From: Streptomyces sp. NRRL F-4489
Lineage (GTDB): Bacteria; Actinomycetota; Actinomycetes; Streptomycetales; Streptomycetaceae
NCBI RefSeq assembly: GCF_001509485.1
Contig: NZ_LLZI01000236.1
Location: 1 to 50,483, forward strand
Direction: 5' to 3'
DNA: 50,483 nt
Shown: piece after piece, positions 1 through 8,691 of the stretch
Layout: every line of letters begins with the position of its first letter
Numbering within the stretch: the first letter of the stretch is position 1
The notes under the pieces: model-generated
What the model saw: the letters and a program-made list of their open reading frames with translations, nothing else
Database searches by the model: none
What the model was told of the DNA's origin: nothing
Program-made: the position numbers and the translations under genes

Positions 1-268
1 CCTCGGCGTGGCGGGCGACTTCGGCGCGCAGGGGGTGGAGGCGGGGGCCGAGAGCGGGGTGGGCCGCCAGGGTGGCGTCGTAGCGGGCCAGCAGGGCGCG
101 GCTGTCGCGGGCCGCGCGGGCGCGGGTGCGTTCCGCGGCCGCGGTGTGCTCGGCCGGGGGCGGGCCGGGGTCGCCGCCGTCGCCGGCGCATCCGGTGAGC
201 AGGGCCGCGCCTCCCAGGGCGGCGCCGGCCAGCAGGGTCGTTCTGCGTGTGAGCGCCACATTCGGCAC
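1..268 (-). CDS. Secreted lipoprotein, N-terminal part only (cut by window edge)
   Basis: Reading the minus strand from a GTG at 268 gives an open frame of 89 codons that runs off the left edge. The N-terminus has a Thr-Arg-Arg-Thr-Thr-Leu-Leu stretch, a hydrophobic Ala/Gly/Leu run and a lipobox Leu-Leu-Thr-Gly-Cys around residue 26. This is a bacterial lipoprotein signal, possibly Tat-dependent because of the twin arginine. The mature part begins Gly/Asp/Pro-rich and continues as an Arg/Ala-rich, probably helical segment. A purine-rich GGGAAG precedes the GTG; a second in-frame GTG at 259 is an alternative start. The gene is divergent from rimP. Streptomyces genomes often carry a lipoprotein and a ferritin-like gene here (recollection). 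Function unknown. Confidence 0.7.
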   Translation of the reverse strand, partial: MPNVALTRRTTLLAGAALGGAALLTGCAGDGGDPGPPPAEHTAAAERTRARAARDSRALLARYDATLAAHPALGPRLHPLRAEVARHAE

Positions 269-419
269 GTTGCACTTCCCGGGGTCTTCCGTCGTGATCA
301 CCGCAGGCGAGGGTATCCGCGACCACCCGCCGAATCGTCAGTACCCCGCCGGAACCGATAGGCTTTGACCCGACACGCGACCTAACCACAACAGCACACG
401 CGGCCGAGGAGTCACCCGG

Positions 420-962
420 ATGAGCACCACCCAGAGCGAGAGGCTGCGCGGACTGCTTGAACCGCTCGTCGCCGCGCGAGATCTGGATCTGGAAGAGATC
501 GAGGTGACACCCGCCGGCCGGAGCCGGGTGCTGAGGATCGTGGTCGATTCCGATGAGGGCGTCCAGCTGGACGAGTGTGCCGAGCTGAGCCGCGAGGCAT
601 CCGCGGTCCTGGACGACTCCGATGTGATGGGCGGCGCCCCGTACACCCTCGAGGTGTCCTCGCCCGGCGCCGACCGGCCGCTGACCGAGCCGCGGCACTA
701 TCGCCGCGCCGTCGGCCGCCTGATCAAGGCCCGCCTCCACGAGGGCGGCGACCTGGTGGCACGGATCATCGCCATGGACGACACCGGCCTGGATCTCGAG
801 GTGCCGGGCGTCAAGGGGCGCAAGCCGACCGGCCGCCGGGTCGCGTTCGACGAGATCGCCAAGGCGCGCATCGAGCTGGAATTCAACCCCAGGCCCGCCC
901 GGACGGGGCAGGACGGGGCGCCGCAGGGCGAGCAGAACGACGAGAACAAGGAGGAGGCGTAG
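420..962 (+). CDS. rimP: Ribosome maturation factor RimP
   Basis: A 180-aa cytoplasmic protein needed for maturation of the 30S subunit. The order rimP-nusA-ylxR-infB is a strongly conserved bacterial operon start. The N-terminal part (about residues 1-85) contains the RimP landmarks [20 protein letters not shown], an [10 protein letters not shown] helix and the [16 protein letters not shown] segment. The C-terminal half is the small beta domain, followed by an acidic tail ([11 protein letters not shown]). GAGGA sits 11 bases before the ATG. The stop codon is two bases before the nusA GTG, and the nusA Shine-Dalgarno lies inside the end of rimP, so translational coupling is likely. Confidence 0.95.
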   Translation: MSTTQSERLRGLLEPLVAARDLDLEEIEVTPAGRSRVLRIVVDSDEGVQLDECAELSREASAVLDDSDVMGGAPYTLEVSSPGADRPLTEPRHYRRAVGRLIKARLHEGGDLVARIIAMDDTGLDLEVPGVKGRKPTGRRVAFDEIAKARIELEFNPRPARTGQDGAPQGEQNDENKEEA

Positions 963-964
963 CC

Positions 965-1957
965 GTGGACATCGACATGAGTGCCCTGCGGGGTCTGGTG
1001 CGGGAGAAGGAGATCTCGTTCGACCTGCTGGTCGAGGCGATCGAGTCGGCCCTCCTCATCGCGTACCACCGCACCGAGGGCAGCCGCCGCCGGGCGCGGG
1101 TGGAGCTGGACCGCAGCACCGGGCATGTGACGGTGTGGGCGAAGGAGGACCCGGAGGACCTGGAGGAGGGTGCCGAGCCGCGCGAGTTCGACGACACCCC
1201 CTCGGGCTTCGGGCGGATCGCGGCGACCACCGCCAAGCAGGTCATCCTGCAGCGGCTGCGGGACGCCGAGGAGGAGATCACGTTCGGCGAGTACGCCGGG
1301 CGGGAGGGCGATGTCGTCACCGGCGTCGTCCAGCAGGGCAAGGACCCCAAGAACGTCCTGGTCGACATCGGCAAGCTGGAGGCCATCCTGCCGGTGCAGG
1401 AGCAGGTCCCCGGCGAGGAGTACAAGCACGGCACGCGGCTGCGGTCGTACGTCGTCCGGGTCGTCAAGGGCGTGCGCGGCCCCTCGGTCACCCTCTCGCG
1501 CACCCACCCCAATCTGGTGAAGAAGCTCTTCGCCATGGAGGTGCCGGAGATCGCGGACGGGTCGGTGGAGATTTCCGCCATCGCCCGCGAGGCCGGCCAC
1601 CGCACCAAGATCGCGGTGCGTTCGACGCGGTCGGGCCTGAACGCCAAGGGCGCGTGCATCGGCCCGATGGGCGGCCGGGTGCGGGCCGTGATGGCCGAGC
1701 TGAACGGCGAGAAGATCGACATCGTGGACTGGTCGGACGACCCGGCCGAGCTGGTGGCGAACGCGCTGTCGCCGGCCCGGGTCAGCAAGGTCGAGGTGGT
1801 GGACCTCCACGCGCGCTCCGCGCGGGTCACCGTCCCCGACTACCAGCTGTCACTGGCCATCGGCAAGGAAGGGCAGAACGCCCGGCTCGCGGCGCGGCTC
1901 ACCGGATGGCGGATCGACATCCGCCCGGACACCGAGCACGCGCCCGCGCAGGGCTGA
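965..1957 (+). CDS. nusA: Transcription termination/antitermination factor NusA
   Basis: A 330-aa RNA polymerase-associated factor controlling pausing, termination and antitermination. The order is the N-terminal RNAP-binding domain ([20 protein letters not shown], residues 5-24), an S1 domain (around [20 protein letters not shown]), then KH1 and KH2 ([45 protein letters not shown]). It ends soon after KH2 without the acidic repeats of E. coli NusA, the usual actinobacterial length. I chose the GTG at 965 (Val-Asp-Ile-Asp-Met-Ser) because AAGGAGGAGG lies just upstream; the frame continues further upstream but that stretch is the shadow of rimP. A GTG-to-ATG alternative start lies four codons in. 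Confidence 0.95.
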   Translation: MDIDMSALRGLVREKEISFDLLVEAIESALLIAYHRTEGSRRRARVELDRSTGHVTVWAKEDPEDLEEGAEPREFDDTPSGFGRIAATTAKQVILQRLRDAEEEITFGEYAGREGDVVTGVVQQGKDPKNVLVDIGKLEAILPVQEQVPGEEYKHGTRLRSYVVRVVKGVRGPSVTLSRTHPNLVKKLFAMEVPEIADGSVEISAIAREAGHRTKIAVRSTRSGLNAKGACIGPMGGRVRAVMAELNGEKIDIVDWSDDPAELVANALSPARVSKVEVVDLHARSARVTVPDYQLSLAIGKEGQNARLAARLTGWRIDIRPDTEHAPAQG

Positions 1958-2083
1958 GCGCCGCACGGCGGGGCGCGGTGGCCGAAAAAGAGTGGTGCCG
2001 CGGCGCCCCGCGGGGAATTCTTGAGCACGGATCGGTCTTTACCCCATCGGGGTGGAGCGCCCGTGGGGAGGTAGACTTAAGCA

Positions 2084-2362
2084 GTGTCTGGCCGGACGCA
2101 TGCCCGCGCATGCCCTGAGCGCACATGTCTGGGTTGCCGGGAGCGAGCGGCCAAGGGCGAATTGCTGCGGATCGTGGAGATCGAGGGCGAGTGTGTCCCC
2201 GATCCTCGCGGTACGCTGCCCGGCCGGGGTGCTTATGTGCACCGGACACTGGTCTGCCTCGACCTGGCGGTTCGCCGCCGGGCGTTCCCCCGGGCCTACC
2301 GGGGCCGCGGCCCGTTCGACACGGCGGAGTTGCGCCGGTTCATCGAAGGGGGCGCGGAATGA
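2084..2362 (+). CDS. rnpM: YlxR/RnpM-family RNA-binding protein (DUF448)
   Basis: A 92-aa basic protein of the YlxR family, which lies between nusA and infB in many bacteria. It is reported to bind RNase P RNA in Bacillus (RnpM) and to act in nucleoid or RNA metabolism. The signature RTCLGCRERAAKGELLRIV is at residues 13-31 and the GRGAYVHRTLVCLDLAVRR segment follows at about 47-65. The GTG start has GGGGAGG about 12 bases upstream. A TAGACT hexamer at 2072-2077 lies six bases before the GTG, so an additional leaderless transcript is conceivable but unproven. The stop overlaps the ATG of a 29-codon ORF (ATGA). Confidence 0.92.
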   Translation: MSGRTHARACPERTCLGCRERAAKGELLRIVEIEGECVPDPRGTLPGRGAYVHRTLVCLDLAVRRRAFPRAYRGRGPFDTAELRRFIEGGAE

Positions 2363-2448
2363 GCAGCCGCCAAGGCAAGAAGGCACAGCAAGACACGCAC
2401 AGCGCACGGAGAAACCGTGCGGTCAGGTACCTCGCGAGTCGGAAGTAG
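2359..2448 (+). CDS. Possible 29-aa basic peptide between ylxR and infB
   Basis: A short frame starts with ATG overlapping the ylxR stop (ATGA). It encodes MSSRQGKKAQQDTHSARRNR followed by AVRYLASRK and stops with TAG. It is rich in Lys/Arg (about one third of residues) and has no recognisable domain. The four-base overlap and a purine-rich GAAGGGGG upstream argue for translational coupling to ylxR, and the codons are G/C-rich at third positions. It could be a genuine small protein, an infB leader peptide, or chance. No other ORF of comparable quality lies in this 179-base gap. Confidence 0.4.
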   Translation: MSSRQGKKAQQDTHSARRNRAVRYLASRK

Positions 2449-2458
2449 GTCGAGATTG

Positions 2459-2503
2459 CGATGAGCACTCGATGAGTACGCGATGAGTACGCCCATGAAG
2501 TAG
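2459..2503 (+). repeat. Three tandem 11-bp repeats forming coupled micro-ORFs in the infB leader
   Basis: The unit CGATGAGYACK occurs at 2459-2469, 2470-2480 and 2481-2491. Each unit supplies an ATG that overlaps the TGA of the previous micro-ORF. This gives Met-Ser-Thr-Arg-stop, Met-Ser-Thr-Arg-stop, then Met-Ser-Thr-Pro-Met-Lys-stop ending at 2503, 38 bases before the infB GTG. No strong Shine-Dalgarno precedes the first ATG. The arrangement is seen directly; any regulatory role is inference. Confidence 0.5.
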
Positions 2504-2507
2504 CGAC

Positions 2508-2528
2508 GGTCCGGTGGACACCCGGACC
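2508..2528 (+). promoter_or_regulatory. Hairpin adjoining the infB Shine-Dalgarno
   Basis: The perfect 7-bp inverted repeat GGTCCGG / CCGGACC (2508-2514 and 2522-2528, 7-base loop) ends two bases before the infB ribosome-binding site GAAGGAG at 2531-2537. It could limit ribosome access to infB or position it after translation of the upstream micro-ORFs. Confidence 0.45.
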
Positions 2529-2541
2529 TAGAAGGAGCGAA

Positions 2542-5500
2542 GTGGCTAAGGTCCGGGTTTACGAACTCGCCAAGGAGTTCGGTGTGGAGAGCAAGGTCGT
2601 CATGGCCAAGCTCCAAGAACTTGGTGAATTCGTCCGTTCGGCGTCCTCGACGATCGAGGCGCCGGTTGTTCGCAAGCTGACCGACGCATTCCAGGCGGGC
2701 AGCGGCGGCGGCCGTTCCGCCGGCAAGCCCGCGGCGCCGCGCAAGTCGGCCCCCGCGAAGCCGTCCGCGCCCTCTCCGGCGCAGGCGGCCCGTCCGGCTG
2801 CCCCGAAGCCGGGCGCCCCCAAGCCGGGTCCGGCGGCCCCGGCCGCCCCGGAGGCCCCCGCGGCCCCGGAGGCCCCCGCAACCCCCAAGCCGGCCGGCGG
2901 CCCCACCCCGGGTCCGCGTCCGGCCCCGGCGCGCCCCGCCGCGCCCAAGCCCGCCCCGGCCGCCCCCGCGCAGCCGGAGTTCCAGGCCCCGCCGTCCGCG
3001 CCGGCGCCCGCCGCGCAGCAGGGCGGCCCCCGTCCGGGCGCCGCGCCCGGTCCGCGCCCCGGTGCCCGTCCGGCGTCCGGCGGCCAGGGCCAGCGAGGCG
3101 GCCAGGCCCCCCGTCCGGGTGGCCAGGCGCCGCGTCCCGGCGGTCCCCGTCCGGCCGGTCCCCGTCCGGGCAACAACCCCTTCACCTCCGGTGGCTCGAC
3201 GGGCATGGCCCGTCCGCAGGCCCCGCGGCCCGGTGGCGCCCCGCGTCCCGGCCAGCCCGGTCCGCGCCCGCAGGGCGGCGGCCAGGCCGGTCCCCGTCCG
3301 CAGGGCCAGGGCGGCCCCCGTCCGACCCCCGGTTCGATGCCCCGTCCGCAGGGTGCGGCGCCCGGCGGTGCCGGTCCGCGTCCCGGCGGCGGTAACCGCC
3401 CGAACCCGGGCATGATGCCGCAGCGTCCGGCCGCGGGCCCGCGTCCGGGTCCCGGCGCCGGCCGTCCGGGCGGCGCGGGCCGTCCCGGTGGCGGCGGCGG
3501 TCGTCCCGGTGGTGGCGGCGGCTTCGCCGGCCGTCCCGGTGGTGGCGGCGGTGGCGGCCGTCCGGGTGGCGGCGGCGGTTTCGCCGGCCGTCCCGGTGGC
3601 GGCGGTCCCGGTGGTGGCGGCGGCTTCGGCGGCCGTCCGGGCTTCGCCGGCCGTCCCGGTGGCCCCGGTGGCCGCGGCGGCACGCAGGGCGCCTTCGGCC
3701 GTCCCGGCGGTCCGGCGCGCCGCGGCCGCAAGTCGAAGCGGCAGCGCCGCCAGGAGTACGAGGCGATGCAGGCGCCCTCGGTCGGCGGCATCATGCTGCC
3801 GCGGGGCAACGGCCAGGTCGTCCGCCTCTCGCGCGGTGCCTCGCTGACCGACTTCGCGGAGAAGATCAACGCCAACCCGGCGTCGCTGGTCCAGGTCATG
3901 CTGAATCTGGGCGAGATGGTCACCGCGACGCAGTCCGTCTCCGACGAGACGCTGCAGCTGCTGGCCGACGAGATGAACTACGTCGTCGAGATCGTCAGCC
4001 CGGAGGAGGAGGACCGCGAGCTGCTCGAGTCCTTCGACATCGAGTTCGGCGAGAACGAGGGCGGCGAGGAGATGCTCGTCTCCCGTCCGCCGGTGGTCAC
4101 CGTCATGGGTCACGTCGACCACGGCAAGACCCGCCTGCTGGACGCGATCCGCAAGACCAACGTGGTCGCGGGCGAGGCCGGCGGCATCACCCAGCACATC
4201 GGTGCCTACCAGGTCGCGACCGAGGTCAACGACGAAGAGCGCCGCATCACCTTCATCGACACCCCGGGTCACGAGGCGTTCACCGCCATGCGTGCCCGCG
4301 GTGCGAAGTCGACCGACATCGCGATCCTCGTGGTGGCGGCCAACGACGGTGTGATGCCGCAGACGATCGAGGCGCTGAACCACGCCAAGGCGGCCGAGGT
4401 GCCGATCGTGGTCGCGGTCAACAAGATCGACGTCGAGGGCGCCGACCCGACCAAGGTGCGCGGTCAGCTGACCGAGTACGGCCTGGTGGCCGAGGAGTAC
4501 GGCGGCGACACCATGTTCGTCGACATCTCCGCCAAGCAGGGTCTGCACATCGACGAGCTGCTGGAGGCCGTGGTCCTGACCGCGGACGCGGCGCTCGACC
4601 TGCGGGCCAACGCCGAGCAGGACGCGCAGGGCATCGCGATCGAGGCGCACCTCGACCGCGGCCGCGGCGCCGTGGCCACCGTCCTCGTCCAGCGCGGTAC
4701 CCTCCGCGTCGGTGACACGATGGTCGCCGGCGACGCGTACGGCCGGGTCCGCGCGATGTTCGACGACAAGGGCAACAACGTCGAGGAAGCGGGTCCGTCG
4801 ACCCCCGTCCTGGTCCTGGGTCTGACCAACGTCCCGGGCGCCGGCGACAACTTCCTGGTCGTCGACGAGGACCGCACGGCCCGGCAGATCGCCGAGAAGC
4901 GCGCGGCCCGCGAGCGCAACGCCGCGTTCGCCAAGCGCACCCGCCGGGTCTCCCTGGAGGACCTGGACAAGGTGCTCAAGGCGGGCGAGGTCCAGCAGCT
5001 CAACCTCATCATCAAGGGCGACGCGTCCGGTTCGGTCGAGGCCCTGGAGTCGGCGCTGCTGCAGCTGGACGTCGGCGAGGAGGTCGACATCCGGGTGCTG
5101 CACCGTGGCGTCGGTGCGGTCACCGAGACCGACATCGACCTGGCGACCGGTTCCGACGCGATCGTCATCGGCTTCAACGTCCGCGCCGAGGGCCGCGCCA
5201 CCCAGCGCGCCGAGCGCGAGGGCGTCGACGTCCGGTACTACTCGGTCATCTACCAGGCGATCGAGGAGATCGAGGCGGCCCTGAAGGGCATGCTGAAGCC
5301 GGAGTACGAGGAGGTCGAGCTCGGCACGGCGGAGATCCGCGAGGTCTTCAAGTCGTCCAAGCTGGGCAACATCGCCGGTGTCCTCATCCGGTCCGGCGAG
5401 GTCAAGCGGAACACCAAGGCCCGCCTGCTCCGCGACGGCAAGGTCATCGCGGAGAACCTCACCATCGAGGGCCTGCGCCGCTTCAAGGACGATGTCACCG

Positions 5501-5607
5501 AGATCCGCGAGGGCTTCGAGGGCGGTATCAACCTCGGAAACTTCAACGACATCAAGGTCGACGACGTCATCGCGACCTACGAGATGCGGGAGAAGCCGCG
5601 CGGCTGA
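2542..5607 (+). CDS. infB: Translation initiation factor IF-2
   Basis: A 1021-aa GTPase that delivers initiator fMet-tRNA to the 30S subunit and promotes subunit joining. Residues 1-50 are the IF2_N helical domain ([17 protein letters not shown]). About 55-395 is a Pro/Ala/Gly/Arg low-complexity region typical of Streptomyces IF-2, ending in Gly-rich repeats at about 315-385. The G domain has G1 GHVDHGKT (523-530), G3 DTPGHEAF, G4 NKID and a G5-like SAK; domains II-IV follow to the C-terminal [24 protein letters not shown] lies four bases before the GTG. It is long for the family because of the disordered linker. The leader carries the repeat and hairpin described separately. Confidence 0.97.
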   Translation: MAKVRVYELAKEFGVESKVVMAKLQELGEFVRSASSTIEAPVVRKLTDAFQAGSGGGRSAGKPAAPRKSAPAKPSAPSPAQAARPAAPKPGAPKPGPAAPAAPEAPAAPEAPATPKPAGGPTPGPRPAPARPAAPKPAPAAPAQPEFQAPPSAPAPAAQQGGPRPGAAPGPRPGARPASGGQGQRGGQAPRPGGQAPRPGGPRPAGPRPGNNPFTSGGSTGMARPQAPRPGGAPRPGQPGPRPQGGGQAGPRPQGQGGPRPTPGSMPRPQGAAPGGAGPRPGGGNRPNPGMMPQRPAAGPRPGPGAGRPGGAGRPGGGGGRPGGGGGFAGRPGGGGGGGRPGGGGGFAGRPGGGGPGGGGGFGGRPGFAGRPGGPGGRGGTQGAFGRPGGPARRGRKSKRQRRQEYEAMQAPSVGGIMLPRGNGQVVRLSRGASLTDFAEKINANPASLVQVMLNLGEMVTATQSVSDETLQLLADEMNYVVEIVSPEEEDRELLESFDIEFGENEGGEEMLVSRPPVVTVMGHVDHGKTRLLDAIRKTNVVAGEAGGITQHIGAYQVATEVNDEERRITFIDTPGHEAFTAMRARGAKSTDIAILVVAANDGVMPQTIEALNHAKAAEVPIVVAVNKIDVEGADPTKVRGQLTEYGLVAEEYGGDTMFVDISAKQGLHIDELLEAVVLTADAALDLRANAEQDAQGIAIEAHLDRGRGAVATVLVQRGTLRVGDTMVAGDAYGRVRAMFDDKGNNVEEAGPSTPVLVLGLTNVPGAGDNFLVVDEDRTARQIAEKRAARERNAAFAKRTRRVSLEDLDKVLKAGEVQQLNLIIKGDASGSVEALESALLQLDVGEEVDIRVLHRGVGAVTETDIDLATGSDAIVIGFNVRAEGRATQRAEREGVDVRYYSVIYQAIEEIEAALKGMLKPEYEEVELGTAEIREVFKSSKLGNIAGVLIRSGEVKRNTKARLLRDGKVIAENLTIEGLRRFKDDVTEIREGFEGGINLGNFNDIKVDDVIATYEMREKPRG

Positions 5608-5620
5608 CGCGCAGCACCGA

Positions 5621-5663
5621 CCGGGGCCGGTCGGCGGAGAGTATTTCCGTCGATCGGCCCCGG
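5621..5663 (+). terminator. Inverted repeat after infB
   Basis: CCGGGGCCG (5621-5629) pairs perfectly with CGGCCCCGG (5655-5663), with further partial pairing inside. There is no U-tract, as is common in Streptomyces. It may terminate or attenuate transcription between infB and the DUF503 gene. Confidence 0.5.
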
Positions 5664-5731
5664 CCGTTGCGTGTACGGTTCGAAATGACCCAAGCACCCC
5701 AAGGCCCCACGGGTGGCTCTACCCGTCGTGC

Positions 5732-6025
5732 ATGTATGTAGGGACGCTGTCCTTCGACCTGCTTCTCGGCGACGTACGGTCGCTGAAGGAGAAGCGCTCC
5801 GTCGTCCGCCCGATCGTCGCCGAGCTGCACCGCAAGTTCGCGGTGAGCGTCGCCGAGGTGGGGGACCAAGATCTGTACCGCAGGGCCCGGATCGGCCTGG
5901 CGGTGGTTTCCGGGGACGCCGGGCATCTCACCGAAATCCTGGACCGCTGCGAGCGCCTGGTCGCCGCACGGCCCGAAGTGGAGCTGCTGTCCGTACGCCG
6001 GCGGCTGCACGGCGACGACGACTGA
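5732..6025 (+). CDS. DUF503 family protein (YlxP-like)
   Basis: A 97-aa protein of the DUF503/YlxP family, which sits between infB and rbfA in many Gram-positive bacteria. The sequence MYVGTLSFDLLLGDVRSLKE and the conserved RRARIGLAVVSGDAGHLTEI are diagnostic; the predicted fold is a small alpha/beta barrel-like domain. Its biochemical role is not established; the context suggests ribosome assembly or RNA metabolism. I chose the ATG at 5732 because the conserved family N-terminus starts here. The Shine-Dalgarno is weak (GGGTGG about 15 bases upstream), so translation may be poor or the transcript may start nearby. Confidence 0.85.
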   Translation: MYVGTLSFDLLLGDVRSLKEKRSVVRPIVAELHRKFAVSVAEVGDQDLYRRARIGLAVVSGDAGHLTEILDRCERLVAARPEVELLSVRRRLHGDDD

Positions 6026-6092
6026 CCCGCGCGACCGGGCGGCGCGTCGCCGGTGGAAGCACAATTGTGGAAGACAAGAAGGAGACGGACCA

Positions 6093-6545
6093 GTGGCCGA
6101 CAATGCGCGGGCGAAGAAGCTGGCGGACCTCATCCGGGAGGTGGTCGCCCAGAAGCTGCAGCGCGGAATCAAGGACCCGCGGCTCGGCACGCATGTGACC
6201 ATCACCGACACCCGGGTCACCGGCGACCTGCGGGAGGCGACGGTCTTCTACACGGTCTACGGCGACGACGAGGAGCGGGCCAGCGCGGCCGCCGGGCTGG
6301 AGAGCGCCAAGGGCGTGCTCCGCTCCGCGGTGGGCGCGGCGGCCGGCACCAAGTTCACGCCGACGCTGACGTTCGTCGCGGACGCCCTGCCGGAGAACGC
6401 CCGGACCATCGAAGACCTGCTCGACCGGGCCCGGGCCTCGGACGCCCAGGTGCGCCAGGCGTCCTCGGGCGCGACGTACGCCGGTGAGGCGGACCCGTAC
6501 CGCAAGCCGGGCGGCGAGGACGACGAGGACGCAGCGGCGGAATGA
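6093..6545 (+). CDS. rbfA: 30S ribosome-binding factor RbfA
   Basis: A 150-aa KH-like protein that binds immature 30S subunits and helps process the 16S rRNA 5' end. Family landmarks are an N-terminal RAKKLADLIREVVAQKLQRG helix, DPRLGTHVTITDTRVTGDLR and the C-terminal PTLTFVADALPENARTIEDL. After about residue 117 there is an acidic, disordered tail (YRKPGGEDDEDAAAE). AAGGAG lies 10 bases before the GTG start. The stop overlaps the truB ATG (ATGA), so the two are probably translationally coupled, joining ribosome maturation with tRNA modification. Confidence 0.95.
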   Translation: MADNARAKKLADLIREVVAQKLQRGIKDPRLGTHVTITDTRVTGDLREATVFYTVYGDDEERASAAAGLESAKGVLRSAVGAAAGTKFTPTLTFVADALPENARTIEDLLDRARASDAQVRQASSGATYAGEADPYRKPGGEDDEDAAAE

Positions 6546-7468
6546 AGCGGCAGAGCAACAAGCCGGGCGGCCTGGTCATCGTCGACAAGCCGTCCGGCTT
6601 CACTTCGCACGACGTCGTGGCGAAGATGCGCGGGATGGCCCGGACCCGCCGGGTCGGGCACGCCGGCACCCTGGACCCGATGGCGACCGGGGTGCTGGTC
6701 CTCGGCCTGGAGCGGGCCACCAAGCTGCTCGGGCACCTCGCGCTGACGGAGAAGGAGTACGTCGGGACGGTCCGGCTGGGCCAGACCACGGTCACCGACG
6801 ACGCCGAGGGCGAGATCACCGCGTCCACGCCGGCGCACGGCCTGGCCCGGGAGGAGATCGACGCCGGGGTCGCCAAGCTGTCCGGCGCGATCATGCAGGT
6901 GCCGTCCAAGGTCAGCGCCATCAAGATCGACGGCAAGCGCTCGTATAAGCGGGTGCTGGACGGCGAGGACGTGGAGATCCCGGCGCGGCCGGTCACCGTC
7001 TCCTCGTTCGCGGTGCACTCGGTGCACGAGGCGGAGGCCGCCGACGGCACGCCGGTGACCGATCTGCTGGTCTCCGTGGTCTGCTCGTCCGGCACCTACA
7101 TCCGGGCGCTCGCCCGCGACCTGGGCGCCGGGCTGGGCGTCGGCGGCCATCTGACGGCGCTGCGCCGCACCCGCGTCGGGCCGTACAAGCTCGACCGGGC
7201 GCGGACGCTGGAGCAGCTCCAGGCGGCGGTGGACGACCCGGAGGGCGGCGGCCTGCCGGTCATGCCGCTCGCGGACGCCGCGGACGCCGCGTTCACCCGC
7301 TGGGACGTCGCCGAGGCGCAGGCCCGGCTGCTGCTCAACGGCGCGCGGATCCCGATGCCGCTCTTCGAGGGCGACGGGCCGGTGGCGGCCTTCGGGCCGG
7401 ACGGGACGTTCCTGGCGCTGGTGGAGAATCAGGGCGGCCGGGCCAAGAGCCTGGCGGTCTTCGCGTAG
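6542..7468 (+). CDS. truB: tRNA pseudouridine(55) synthase TruB
   Basis: A 308-aa enzyme that isomerises U55 in the T-loop of tRNAs to pseudouridine. The N-terminus GGLVIVDKPSGFTSHDVVAK and the catalytic motif GHAGTLDPMATG (catalytic Asp45) are clear. KVSAIKIDGKRSYKR and VVCSSGTYIRALARDLGAGL are the other family motifs. The C-terminal extension (about 240-308) is the actinobacterial TruB C-terminal domain. It overlaps rbfA by four bases. The following 189 bases separate it from ribF. Confidence 0.96.
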   Translation: MKRQSNKPGGLVIVDKPSGFTSHDVVAKMRGMARTRRVGHAGTLDPMATGVLVLGLERATKLLGHLALTEKEYVGTVRLGQTTVTDDAEGEITASTPAHGLAREEIDAGVAKLSGAIMQVPSKVSAIKIDGKRSYKRVLDGEDVEIPARPVTVSSFAVHSVHEAEAADGTPVTDLLVSVVCSSGTYIRALARDLGAGLGVGGHLTALRRTRVGPYKLDRARTLEQLQAAVDDPEGGGLPVMPLADAADAAFTRWDVAEAQARLLLNGARIPMPLFEGDGPVAAFGPDGTFLALVENQGGRAKSLAVFA

Positions 7469-7594
7469 TCCGCGCCGGCGGTCTCGCGCAGCGCGCGCGT
7501 GACCGCCGGCCGGGGGCCGCCGCGGGGTGGCCGGGGCCACAGCGGCCAGGCCACCCTTCGCGCGAGGCAGCGCGCGCGGCATGGCAGTCTTAGA

Positions 7595-7625
7595 CCTGCG
7601 CCCTGCCGACGTGGCACGGCGCAGG
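7595..7625 (+). promoter_or_regulatory. Hairpin in the truB-ribF intergenic region
   Basis: CCTGCGCC (7595-7602) pairs with GGCGCAGG (7618-7625), and inner TGCC/GGCA extends the stem past one C-C mismatch. It lies 32 bases before ribF. It could be an end signal for truB or a leader structure for ribF. I could not find the conserved FMN riboswitch core here. Confidence 0.4.
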
Positions 7626-7657
7626 ACGGACAAGAGTTCGGGCGAGGAGCGGGCACA

Positions 7658-8611
7658 GTGCAGCGCTGGCGTGGCTTGGAGGACATCCCCGAGGGCTGGG
7701 GGCGCAGCGTCGTCACCATCGGCTCGTACGACGGAGTGCACCGCGGCCACCAATTGATCATCGGCCGGGCGGTGGCCCGCGCCCGCGAACTGGGCGTCCC
7801 CGCCGTGGTCGTCACCTTCGACCCGCACCCCAGCGAGGTGGTCCGCCCCGGCACCCACCCGCCGCTGCTGGCGCCGCACCACCGCCGGGCCGAGCTGATG
7901 GCCGAACTGGGTGTGGACGCGGTGCTGATCCTGCCGTTCACCAAGGAGTTCTCGCAGCTGGCGCCCGCCGACTTCGTGGTCAAGGTGCTGGTGGACAAGC
8001 TGCACGCGCGGCTCGTCGTGGAGGGCCCGAACTTCCGCTTCGGCCACCGCGCCAAGGGCAGCGTCGAGACGCTCGCCGAACTGGGCCGGACCTACGACTA
8101 CACGGTCGAGGTCATCGACCTCTTCGAGCGCGGCAGCGCGGGCGGCGGCGAGCCGTTCTCCTCGACGCTGGTGCGCCGGCTGGTCGCGGCGGGCGATGTG
8201 GCCGGCGCCCGCGAGGTCCTGGGACGCCCGCACCGGGTCGAGGGCGTCGTGGTCCGCGGCGCCCAGCGCGGCCGCGAACTGGGCTTCCCCACCGCCAATG
8301 TGGAGACCCTGCCGCACACCGCGATCCCGGCCGACGGGGTCTACGCGGGGCTGCTGCACGTCGGGGGCGAGGCGATGCCGGCGGCGGTCTCGGTCGGCAC
8401 CAACCCGCAGTTCGACGGCAAGGTCCGCACCGTCGAGGCGTACGCCATCGACCGGGTCGGGCTCGATCTGTACGGGCTGCACGTCGCGGTGGACTTCCTC
8501 GCCTACATCCGCGGCCAGGAGAAGTTCGACACCCTGGACGCGCTGCTGGAGCGGATGGCGATCGATGTGAAGCAGGCCCGCGGGCTGATCGCGGAGTCCG
8601 GCCAGGGGTAG
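7658..8611 (+). CDS. ribF: Bifunctional riboflavin kinase / FAD synthetase RibF
   Basis: A 317-aa enzyme that phosphorylates riboflavin to FMN and adenylates FMN to FAD. The N-terminal nucleotidyltransferase domain shows VVTIGSYDGVHRGHQ (about 18-32; Tyr replaces the usual Phe in GxFDGVHxGH) and FDPHPSEVVRP. The C-terminal kinase domain shows GRELGFPTANV (about 205-215) and the end VDFLAYIRGQEKFDTLDALL. I chose GTG 7658 because GGCGAGGAGC lies ten bases upstream and the family N-terminus starts there; the upstream open frame is GC-rich shadow. It has its own 189-base leader containing a hairpin. Confidence 0.95.
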   Translation: MQRWRGLEDIPEGWGRSVVTIGSYDGVHRGHQLIIGRAVARARELGVPAVVVTFDPHPSEVVRPGTHPPLLAPHHRRAELMAELGVDAVLILPFTKEFSQLAPADFVVKVLVDKLHARLVVEGPNFRFGHRAKGSVETLAELGRTYDYTVEVIDLFERGSAGGGEPFSSTLVRRLVAAGDVAGAREVLGRPHRVEGVVVRGAQRGRELGFPTANVETLPHTAIPADGVYAGLLHVGGEAMPAAVSVGTNPQFDGKVRTVEAYAIDRVGLDLYGLHVAVDFLAYIRGQEKFDTLDALLERMAIDVKQARGLIAESGQG

Positions 8612-8630
8612 CGCGGCTCTCCCGTACGGA

Positions 8631-8677
8631 AAGGGGCGGGGCCCGGCAGTCAAGTCAACTGCCGGGCCCCGCCCCTT
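8631..8677. terminator. Strong bidirectional terminator between ribF and the EspI-like gene
   Basis: A perfect 20-bp inverted repeat (8631-8650 and 8658-8677, AAGGGGCGGGGCCCGGCAGT and its complement) with a 7-base loop lies between two convergent genes. On the plus strand it ends in CCCCTT. It separates the ribosome-maturation block from the type VII secretion locus. Confidence 0.9.
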
Positions 8678-8691
8678 CGTTCACCCCTCGC

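Noticed and set aside
2296..5697. Minus-strand open frame of over 1100 codons opposite infB
   Set aside because: Mirror of the GC-rich, low-complexity infB coding frame. Its translation is Arg/Leu/Val/Gly/Asp-rich with no domain, no Shine-Dalgarno is associated, and infB is unmistakable.
7469..7657. FMN riboswitch before ribF
   Set aside because: The conserved core of the FMN aptamer could not be found; only a simple hairpin is visible.
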